Source of the DNA: Chondrus crispus
Taxonomy: Eukaryota; Rhodophyta; Florideophyceae; Gigartinales; Gigartinaceae
Length of the DNA stretch: 38,702 nucleotides
Assembly: GCF_000350225.1 (NCBI RefSeq)
Contig: NW_005179252.1
Location: 1-38,702, forward strand
Reading direction: 5' to 3'
In this document: positions 8,501 through 15,143 of the stretch, piece after piece
How the letters are laid out: the number at the start of each line of letters is the position of its first letter
Numbering within the stretch: the first letter of the stretch is position 1
The notes under the pieces: model-generated
Seen by the model: the letters and a program-made list of their open reading frames with translations, nothing else
The model's database searches: none
Told to the model about the DNA's origin: nothing
Position numbers and translations under genes: made by a program

Positions 8501-9886
8501 GTCAATGCTCTCGCCCGGATGGCGATGGGTGACTTTAAACGTTTTCGGAGATCCGCGTCAAATACACCTGGGCAGGGTGGTATCACAGCTCTGCAGATTT
8601 CCGAAAGGTGTGCATGTGCTGCAACGTTCCTTGCAAAACAGAAACACTCTGGACTGCTACCATTCTGCAACGCTCTATTGCTGACTTCTACAAAATCGGA
8701 AGAAGGCCACGAGTGTGAAGAGGAAATTTTTGAAGGAGCTGCTGGGGCCTTGGAACAACTCGTTAGCACTCTCTTAGATGACGAGCTTTTCAAGGAGGCG
8801 GCGTTAGCCCTTCGTACACATGACGCAATTGTAACAGGGATTTGCGAGACTCTTCCAACTGTAGAAAAGACATCCTCGTTCCTTGACAAACGCGTGCAAT
8901 GGGCCGTTGACATGTTTTGCGAGAGGAAGATCTCCGATATTGGAATGGTTAAAACCTTGGTACACGCGTGTCTTTTATACACAGAGAACAATAATGACTT
9001 GCGACGAGCTGGGCATTTGTCTTTGCGTTTGCTAGAAGTCATTGGTGATTGTGATGAAAATGCTCTTTCGCCGAAAGTTGGCTCTGATAACAATGAGAAG
9101 CTTTGCTCAGCACTTTCCGTAACCCAAGAGACGTCTCTTGCTGTGGTGGATGCCACACTTGACGCAGTTGACCGTGCTATTTGCGATGTTGAGTGGTGTC
9201 TGGGCCGGATGACATCATTAGAGGCTGCCGTTGGGACTTCATCAATTCACGCTGATAGCACTCATTCCAAAGGGGATCAAGTCGAGAATTTCACATTTAT
9301 GCAGAAAGAAAATATTTCGAAGCAAGCAATAAGAGCAGAAGATGCTGCGCAGGTTCGCTTAGAGGGTATTGTTCGAACTTTGCGAGGACTCGCGAGATGT
9401 GCGATAGCAAAATGGAGCCATCAGGAGCGCCTTTTGAAAACAATAACTAGGGCATACAAATTGATTTCCACTGCAACTCAAGCTCAGGCAAAACGACGTG
9501 GAGATCCACGGACCACTTTTATCTCATTGATCAACGAATGCAAGGGGCTGGCACCGACACTTTGGACATATCTGGCTTTTGCTGGAGCAGAGGCCGTGGA
9601 TATAGAGTCCACAAAGGGGGCTTCGAGGGCAGCGAGAGAGGCCAGGATCATGCCCCAGCTTGTTTACGAGGTCGAAAAATTCGAGAAAGTCCTCATAGCA
9701 GTTCAAAAACGAACCAAAATTAATCTTCTGCGTGGAATGCGGCGAAACATTGCGAGGGATTTCAGAATAAGAGAAGATCTCCTGCGTGAAGAGCAATCAT
9801 CCGATGAAAGGATGGGCGAGGAAGAAGTAAAACAGCTCGAAAATCCTCGCATGAATCAAGGAAATGCCAAAAGAAGGCGAACTTAA
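5510..9886 (+). CDS. FANCI: Fanconi anaemia group I protein homologue (FANCI)
   Basis: A 1458-residue alpha-solenoid protein, somewhat longer than the ~1330-residue vertebrate FANCI. FANCI pairs with FANCD2 to form the clamp that is monoubiquitinated at interstrand crosslinks and stalled forks. Diagnostic blocks include LPPYIYQLLLLAS; ELRQVQGTALLHIEYAVKQD; and LPPWMAGSLIKAYTPLL followed by the IRKSLF stretch. In that stretch Lys572 aligns by eye with the ubiquitin acceptor of human FANCI (Lys523, VLRKAMF). About 33 residues later, Ser605 in SSQVH aligns with the last SQ site of the human phospho-cluster. The FSYSAPLRALLYKTTILHLQDEDIRI stretch corresponds to the second solenoid. The C-terminus ends in a basic tail (AKRRRT), a likely nuclear signal. 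An in-frame Met at 5180 would add 110 residues without similarity, so the Met at 5510 (MALGTQTTVDEHF) is preferred. It is single-exon despite its length. FANCD2 and the ubiquitin ligase are not in the window. Confidence 0.88.
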   Translation: MALGTQTTVDEHFRRIRSQGEEYIAKVLRKNPSALTREHILAASFRYFEHRQRIISTNRPPSQSSQIVVPSQVVVSATRPDSALQNLIASALDNDLSVQVLIDACAKAADFQLSEILIKCLYTLANIGSICDEKNDVDGSGEKSQSQIDDDEIFGVDKGDEENINPQTGQREGGDSQRQASGGKRAKGSHEVSVGRTGQSFVDEFVSRLVVGTSDKPCSRSRSNDAFVSSVAKEAPLSGPASENVVQLLTRRMKSVDLFELPPYIYQLLLLASARANAASKSDILLQITQVFAQLEKKTRKQEELSQYMLEEDEDAILTSTVSLKELRQVQGTALLHIEYAVKQDPTLSAEITKLAKAGVETPQHFLTAFGTGILLSLARSNSSQMTILNILREAIIRFGREMVLRKQNIYAARVSMNDDDIVDPRKSILFVADCTSENGWEDVKESLMNFALLLLDKPLDIGNGDCSNQLGEKLLFKLFSSHSVIRDSILENLTTRITLQEKSAYQAISVIKTLANEIPFSVLENTRHVRDGIEFLVTLPPWMAGSLIKAYTPLLLARQDLRDHFHLVIRKSLFHRDSSSRAVAITGFLTVMSLCSSVAVGASSQVHRNRNSHVSAAREHETDKVIDAIQPIRRIFSYSAPLRALLYKTTILHLQDEDIRISSTMATAIGEILRVHLQKFVEPNTAPYIVIEHCVDESSGGILVEPLGDLIWCLAIVEQMRDATSYHKSYVLDLAKKVAGVSLQDFAIAKDLACAPRETTNNLAAETHSQTAEEAAAKANRNKARIVGSVCEALIHAVLIMSPEVQTWSVVTETLIPLLALKARVFEMLRGVGVSSATDAFIDLGGDPAIEQLRPGMRMLLQRGVRPNGKKSGKRSGSRKMKGGEDNSASSAPHVLVENHRFGAFSVLSSASSRPTLPLSVVMRTLQLMADATSHENNDARNAFRNRTDSREFQELRVYLLAAAQKHLEDFISSISKESRIASLKSSTNVSGTESSVNALARMAMGDFKRFRRSASNTPGQGGITALQISERCACAATFLAKQKHSGLLPFCNALLLTSTKSEEGHECEEEIFEGAAGALEQLVSTLLDDELFKEAALALRTHDAIVTGICETLPTVEKTSSFLDKRVQWAVDMFCERKISDIGMVKTLVHACLLYTENNNDLRRAGHLSLRLLEVIGDCDENALSPKVGSDNNEKLCSALSVTQETSLAVVDATLDAVDRAICDVEWCLGRMTSLEAAVGTSSIHADSTHSKGDQVENFTFMQKENISKQAIRAEDAAQVRLEGIVRTLRGLARCAIAKWSHQERLLKTITRAYKLISTATQAQAKRRGDPRTTFISLINECKGLAPTLWTYLAFAGAEAVDIESTKGASRAAREARIMPQLVYEVEKFEKVLIAVQKRTKINLLRGMRRNIARDFRIREDLLREEQSSDERMGEEEVKQLENPRMNQGNAKRRRT

Positions 9887-10162
9887 AAAATATCCGCACT
9901 CTGGGAACGAATTGTAATTGTCAGACTGGTACGGCCGTTTTAGAAATTATTATTCTTTTATAGTGCTGTAGGGCGGACAGCTTTAGATGTTTGAGATTCG
10001 TCTGTCATGATCCGGTCGAGTTTCGCTGGGGAGTTTCGGGTAAGGCTTCAAACCTTGGATAAATATATCTTGATCTTTCTGTAGTCTCTCGTCTTGACTT
10101 GGCAAAGCCCTTGAGCACTTTGTGATCATTCTGCTCTTCTTTAGACATATCTTCACCGCGAT

Positions 10163-11336
10163 ATGTTTCCGTCATCGTCATCACGGCGTAGAAACGAATT
10201 GCGCAGCAGTCAAGTGGACCTCAAAAGAAAGCCATGGGGGTGCCAGGTACTTGTAAACTGCATCAGTCGAAGGGTGTTTCGAAGCACTTTCAGGGAAGTG
10301 TCGCTGCTTTTTCTACTGTTACTGCTCATCAGTGTAATCGTCATATTGCTGTTTCACGAGGATCTTTTCATACTTATTGCGAAGAAACCTGCACGCGACC
10401 GGGGTTCGTATGACATCGTTGTGAAAGCAGAGGCAGAGAAGGCAGTCACTGGAATGAGTTTCCCCCCCTACTTGCCGCTCGCGCAACACTTGAAGAACCT
10501 GAAGATATATAAACGCGAACCATCTCTGCAGGACATGGTCTACGGGGAACAAAAGCGCACAAAGCCTGATCTGAAACCCACTAACAACCAGGATCTACAA
10601 AAATGCGGGAAATGTAAACAAGTTTTAGACGATGTTCTTCGATTTTCTCTGAACTCTGAAGGAGATATGAAGCTTGCTCGGCATTTACTCCAGTTCATAT
10701 CGTATTATGAGATGTCATCTATCGTAACTATTCCATGTGTCGAAGATGCTCATTGGGTCTTACAAGTCGTGAAAGCAATACGAGTACGTCCAAATTTTCA
10801 GCTGCCCATCTTGGCGACTTTAATTTTTCCTATGCCCCTATTGCAATGCTAAATCTAACGATTACTACGTGCATTTCAAATTCCAAACACAGGTAATCCA
10901 TCCGGACTTTAAGCATTATTGCATTGTCTCTGAGGACTCAGTTGTTGTTAGCATGATCAAAAGACATGACATTAAGAGCTTGAAAGGCACTCGTTTTGTA
11001 CTGTACAGGCCGCAAGCTCATGGAAAACTTCCTAATGCTGATCTCCTCTTCACATGGGCTGGGCTGGAGAAATTCAACCTTGATGAGATTTATCAGGTCT
11101 TCAAAGATACAGTTTCATCTAAAATTCGATATGCTCTCATTGGTAATTCCCCAGGACACCCCAATGCAAAAATGCATGAAATCCGCAAAGGAGTGTTTTC
11201 GGTGGTTAGGCCAGAAATTCTTGCTCTGAACGTACGCGCATTCCCTTTCGGTTTTGAGCAAGCCGATAGAGTTACGGCTGTCCTCGGAAAACAACTTCTG
11301 TTCTACAACACTAGTCGAATGAGGGATGTATGGTAA
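10163..11336 (+). CDS. Membrane-anchored methyltransferase-like protein, two exons
   Basis: Joining 10163-10783 and 10893-11336 gives 354 residues. Residues ~46-64 form one strong membrane segment after a basic N-terminus, which suggests a type II (Golgi or ER) protein with a lumenal C-terminal domain. A short Cys pair (CGKCKQVL) follows. The C-terminal part resembles a small class I SAM-methyltransferase family: a motif-I-like strand (SSIVTIPCVEDAHWV, where relatives have PCGD), NADLLFTWAGLEKFNLDEIYQVF, KIRYALIGNSPGH, then an LALNVRAFPFGF/GKQLLFYNTSRMRD end. The glycine and acidic residues of motif I are altered, so SAM binding is not assured. The stop at 11334-11336 overlaps a good donor-like GTAAGC at 11333, so a further 3' intron cannot be excluded. 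Function and substrate are unknown. Confidence 0.62.
10784..10892 (+). other. Spliceosomal intron, 109 nt
   Basis: The donor is GTACGT at 10784 and the acceptor is AACACAG at 10886-10892. A CTAAC branch-point-like motif lies about 40 nt before the acceptor. Removing it joins a frame that ends in ...VVKAIR to one that starts VIHPDFKHY without a phase change (phase 0). The unspliced frame stops shortly after the donor. It is the only intron I could place in the window. Confidence 0.8.
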
Positions 11337-12242
11337 GCGTTCAGAAGCACACGTACATGAGACCTTCATAAATAGCTTTTCATCCCAATCTTGCCTGCAG
11401 AACCTTTTAGATTGATGGGGCATCCTCTTTGTAGGCTTTGTCTTTGCTATTATTCCGAATTGTTGAGAGAGTAAAAAATATGTAGGTGTTCGCATAGTGT
11501 AACTTGCTCAGGAGAAGTGCATGTCAACAGCACGTGTTATGTACTTCGGAGGATGCTCATGTACAAACATGCGATGAGAACGATTCATAGAGTTCCTAGA
11601 TTCTTAGTCTTGAAAGTTGATGTGAATCTTATTGGATTCGAATATCATTTTTTTCGGAAGGATATCACCTCTTGTGTCCGACATTACTCACTTCAGGGCT
11701 TCTGTTATAATCTGGGACAGTTGCACATTTGCTGAGTCTTGAGTGTGAGGTTCCATTCTCGTTGTGTCAGAAGGGACACTGCATACATAACGCTTATCAT
11801 CGGTGCTTATTGTCGAACCCACGGTTGTATCAAAAACAGGGCTGAAGCTCGAAATTATTGTGGTTTACATATGCCTTTTTGACTCTCAGTTATAGTGAAC
11901 CAATCTTTTTCGGGTTATAGTCTTTCTATGAATACATACGGTCCAAGTGTGCGTATCTTATTGTTGTTTAAAACTTTAAAGTTAGATCCGTTTTCCTAAT
12001 TATACTCGTGGCAACTTCATTGATTCACGCATGCCCTGGTTCTTCCACTCTGGTTGTTCAAAATCACGCTTTATATTCCCTCAAGACTATCTTCTCTGAA
12101 GAAGCTCCATTTGGAAAGGGATTTTGCGTTGAGACGAGCACATTCATAAACTTTTTAAACCGTCACACTTTTAAACAATACTGCACTCATATAGCAGATA
12201 GAGAAATTCAAACCTCGGTTCTTGACGTGGGGAAGGGTACAG
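11337..12242. other. Intergenic region before the Tc1 element
   Basis: About 0.9 kb of AT-richer sequence with no supported gene. Small frames at 11517-11735 and 12008-12265 show no domain, and the second runs into the transposon terminus. It probably contains the 3' UTR of the methyltransferase-like gene and spacer. Confidence 0.6.
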
Positions 12243-12244
12243 TA

Positions 12245-13829
12245 CAGTGCGCGAAATTTGCATAAATACACCCCACATCATTGCGATAAAAGCACTTTTG
12301 ACACTGCCTCGAGAAGCCGATAGGGCATCACCCATGGTACGCGCGTGCGTGAGCGCGAATCTGAAGCCCAATTCTATCAAACTAAAAAGCACTCCAAGTT
12401 ATCCCACAAAATGTGGGCGAAATTAGCATATGAACACGAAAGCCCATATGGTACAGTAACTTGCAATGTTTACTGTGAAGCGCTAATACTTCGTAGGGCC
12501 ACCTTTCTTCTCTAGTACCTCCACAAGGCGCCGAGGAATTGATTCGTAGAGCTTATTCAGGTACTCCTCGGAAATAGAACTCCAACAATCTAGGATTCTA
12601 TCAGCGAGGTCTTCCAGGTTGCTAAATTGACGCCCATGCCCGTAAACACGGCGGGCAAGCAAGCCCCATACATTTTCGATTATGTTCAAGTCTGGTGACT
12701 TCGCTGGCCACCCCAACAACTTGACATTTTTCGACGAAAACCAATTCTTGGTGTAGTTTGATGGATGACAGGATGCCCCGTCTTGCTGAAATGTCCATTC
12801 TTCATCGAATGTGTCAGCAGCGAATGGTAGCAGGTCCTCTTCCAGTACCTCACAGTAGAGCGTAGAGTCCATGTTACCTTCAACACAGACCAGATGAGAC
12901 GTACCATGGCAAGAGATAGCTCCCCAAAGCATCAAAGATGCTCCTCCCTGGTGCCTCGTCGAAAAGACTTGTTCCTCTCGGCTCAAGTCGTGCCAATAGC
13001 ATGCCAACCCATCTGGCCCATCTAGGTTGACGTTTTTCTCGTCCGAAAAGATTACCCGGCGCCAAAATGCCTTTCTGTTCTCCAGCCTCTTTTTGCTCCA
13101 TTCCAGTCTGGCACTCTTGTGCCTCTGGAGCATCTGCGGACGCGACAGCATTTTCTTGTACTTCAAATGCGGTGCGTCACGTAGTATTTGCTGAACGCGA
13201 CAGACCCCCACATCAATGTCAAGGCTCAGCTTCAGCTCCCGGCATGATTTTTCTCCCTTACTGGCCTCTCGCAGCAAAAGCCGCGTTTGCTTCTTAGAAA
13301 TTTTTGTTGCGTTGCAAGTGCTTTTGCGTCCGTCAACCCGCTTTGGGTGCTTCAAAAAGTTTTGTACTGCACCTGGGGACCTGGTAAGCGTGCGAGAGAT
13401 CTCGCAAACGCTCAAACACTCCTGTTTCATGGCCACAATCTGCCCCTTCTCGAAGTCTGACAGTAGCTTTCTGCGAGGCATTTTCCTTGCGATGCGAAGT
13501 TTTTTAGGCACACACAATGTGCATTGCTTATTTATCTAACTATACCAGTCACCAAATTTGTCACTCTTTCGGTTTACCGCCAACTTGGCATGGCAGTAAA
13601 TGCTGTATCGTATGGTTTTTCGTGTTCATATGCTAATTTCGCCCACATTTTGCGGCATAACTTGGAGGCCTTTTTTGTTTGACAGAATTGGGCTTCAGAT
13701 TCGCGCTCACGCACGCGCGTATCATGGGTGATGCCCTATCGGCTTCTCGAGGCAGTGTCAAAATTTTGAAGCACTTAAGTGCTTTTATCGCAATGATGTG
13801 GGGTGTATTTATGCAAATTTAGCGCACTG
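12245..13829 (-). mobile_element. Tc1/mariner transposon, apparently intact
   Basis: A 1585-bp element bounded by CAGTGCGC at 12245 and its complement GCGCACTG ending at 13829. It is flanked on both sides by TA (12243-12244 and 13830-13831), the classic Tc1 target duplication. The terminal inverted repeats are unusually long. They run from 12245 to about 12459 and from about 13601 to 13829, are near-identical by eye, and the right copy has a ~15-bp extra piece containing the palindrome GCACTTAAGTGC. One uninterrupted transposase gene fills the centre. The intact gene and well-matched ends suggest recent insertion. Confidence 0.93.
12483..13481 (-). CDS. Tc1-type transposase (DD34E)
   Basis: This encodes 332 residues from the MPRRKLLSDFEKG start; an in-frame Met at 13517 would add 12 residues. 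The N-terminal half holds two helix-turn-helix DNA-binding regions (GQIVAMKQECLSVCEISRTL, and the segment around RRVQQ/RDAPHLKYKK). The catalytic domain shows the first Asp in VIFSDEKNVNLDGPDG, the second Asp in FQQDGASCH and the Glu in WPAKSPDLNIIENVWG. Exactly 34 residues separate the second Asp from the Glu, which defines the Tc1 DD34E family. The frame is unbroken and all catalytic residues are present, so it could be active. It performs cut-and-paste excision and insertion at TA. Confidence 0.95.
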   Translation of the reverse strand: MPRRKLLSDFEKGQIVAMKQECLSVCEISRTLTRSPGAVQNFLKHPKRVDGRKSTCNATKISKKQTRLLLREASKGEKSCRELKLSLDIDVGVCRVQQILRDAPHLKYKKMLSRPQMLQRHKSARLEWSKKRLENRKAFWRRVIFSDEKNVNLDGPDGLACYWHDLSREEQVFSTRHQGGASLMLWGAISCHGTSHLVCVEGNMDSTLYCEVLEEDLLPFAADTFDEEWTFQQDGASCHPSNYTKNWFSSKNVKLLGWPAKSPDLNIIENVWGLLARRVYGHGRQFSNLEDLADRILDCWSSISEEYLNKLYESIPRRLVEVLEKKGGPTKY

Positions 13830-13854
13830 TAGCAGCCCAACTCGCATTGCACAG

Positions 13855-13989
13855 TGTGGTTCCACCCAGATAAGACAGCACCCCAATAAGGCACTGCCAA
13901 TAGGGCGGCTCGTAGTCAGAACCAAATAAAGCCTCCGTCGCCTCCGCCCCAACAGTGGTCGGAGGCATCGGACTCTTTCTGGCACCACA
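13855..13989 (+). repeat. Copia-type LTR (5' LTR of a truncated element)
   Basis: A 135-bp segment that begins TGTGGT and ends ACCACA (perfect 6-bp terminal inverted repeats), with an AATAAA polyadenylation signal at 13925-13930. It is followed directly by a Copia-style primer-binding site. The body of the element is missing because the gypsy LTR begins 16 bases later. It is short for an LTR, but similar in size and layout to the LTR at 26116-26215. Confidence 0.7.
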
Positions 13990-13999
13990 GGTTATGGGC
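13990..13999 (+). promoter_or_regulatory. Copia primer-binding site, anticodon-arm type
   Basis: GGTTATGGGC directly abuts the LTR end. This is the sequence complementary to the anticodon arm of eukaryotic initiator tRNA-Met, the half-tRNA priming known for Drosophila copia, rather than to a tRNA 3' end (TGGTATCAGAGC type). The same ten bases abut the other Copia LTR at 26106-26115 on the reverse strand. Confidence 0.65.
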
Positions 14000-14005
14000 A
14001 CCACA

Positions 14006-14395
14006 TGTAGTATAATGACCGGCGCGAGCGCGCGGAGGTCATCGGACGGCCGTATACGGTATACACGTGGGCGGCTGTGCCCACGTGTAGCGAGCGCGCG
14101 CGCATGCCGAGCGGTCGTAATCTGGCGTACGTGTACAGTAGTGCACGTGTCGTCCGAGCGGTAGTCTACGCGTGTTACGCGTGCCCGTTAGCACACGTGT
14201 CGTCCGTGCGGTAGTCTGTAAGCAACACGCGTGTACAGTAGTGCACACGTGTAGTAGCAGCTTCCGTGCGGTAGTAGCAATTATGGCGCTAGTTTTTTAA
14301 TTGTGTACAGTACCCGGCACGCACTAGGCGGCAGGTACTGTACTACTGTACTGGGACAGGTGTCCGAGGCGTCCCCCTGCGGGGTTAAGACCTGG
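14006..14395 (+). repeat. Truncated extra LTR copy upstream of the gypsy element
   Basis: It starts TGTAGTATAATGACC like the full LTR and matches its first ~340 bases, plus an additional ~50-bp enhancer-like module. It stops at GACCTGG and lacks the last ~280 bases. It sits in direct tandem with the full 5' LTR. It contains several near-identical modules with CACGTG or GTGCAC cores followed by GTGCGGTAGT. Confidence 0.85.
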
Positions 14396-15015
14396 TGTAG
14401 TATAATGACCGGCGCGAGCGCGCGGAGGTCATCGGACGGCCGTATACGGTATACACGTGGGCGGCTGTGCCCACGTGTAGCGAGCGCGCGCGCATGCCGA
14501 GCGGTCGTAATCTGGCGTACGTGTACGTTAGCACACGTGTCGTCCGTGCGGTAGTCTGTAAGCAACACGCGTGTACAGTGGTGCACACGTGTAGTAGCAG
14601 CGGCCGTGCGGTAGTAGCAATTATGGCGCTAGTTTTTTAATTGTGTACAGTACCCGGCACGCACTAGGCGGCAGGTACTGTACTACTGTACTGGGACAGG
14701 TGTCCGAGGCGTCCCCCTGCGGGGTTAAGACCTGGCACCCGTCCCCACCAGTAAACGGGGGCAAGCTCGCCCCCGTCCCTTTTGCGCCTACGTACGTCCG
14801 TTTCGGTTGTCCGCCGCGCGCGCTGGCTTCTAACCCGTTACCGGTCGCTCCCGTTTACGCACCACGGGGCGACTGCGCGTAACCGGCCAGTGAGCCACTC
14901 CCTTTTCGCGAGCTCGTCCGCTCGGTTCTATTAGCGCGTCGCGTCCACGCCGCGTGCTCCCTCGCTCAAGCCTCCGCCTCTCACCCAACCCAGGGCGGAG
15001 AGGTTTTATCCCACA
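14396..15015 (+). repeat. 5' LTR of the chromovirus
   Basis: 620 bp from TGTAGTATAATG to TTTTATCCCACA, with TG...CA ends. The first third (U3-like) is dense in short palindromes (GTGTAC, CACGTG, GTGCAC). The last ~195 bp are almost identical to the 3' LTR (one difference seen), while the earlier part differs strongly. Confidence 0.88.
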
Positions 15016-15017
15016 TT

Positions 15018-15034
15018 TGGTACTCTTGTGGAGG
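15018..15034 (+). promoter_or_regulatory. Candidate primer-binding site of the chromovirus
   Basis: TGGTACTCTTGTGGAGG starts with the TGG expected opposite a tRNA CCA end, two bases after the LTR. I could not assign the tRNA; it is not the initiator tRNA-Met 3' end. Confidence 0.4.
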
Positions 15035-15143
15035 GCATAACTCTCGAGGTTGAGCCGCACGCGTGGTCGCTCGATCGCGCGCAGAACCGTACGGACGGAA
15101 AAGGTTGAGAAATCACCGCGTCGATCGCGAAGCGTATTCGACG

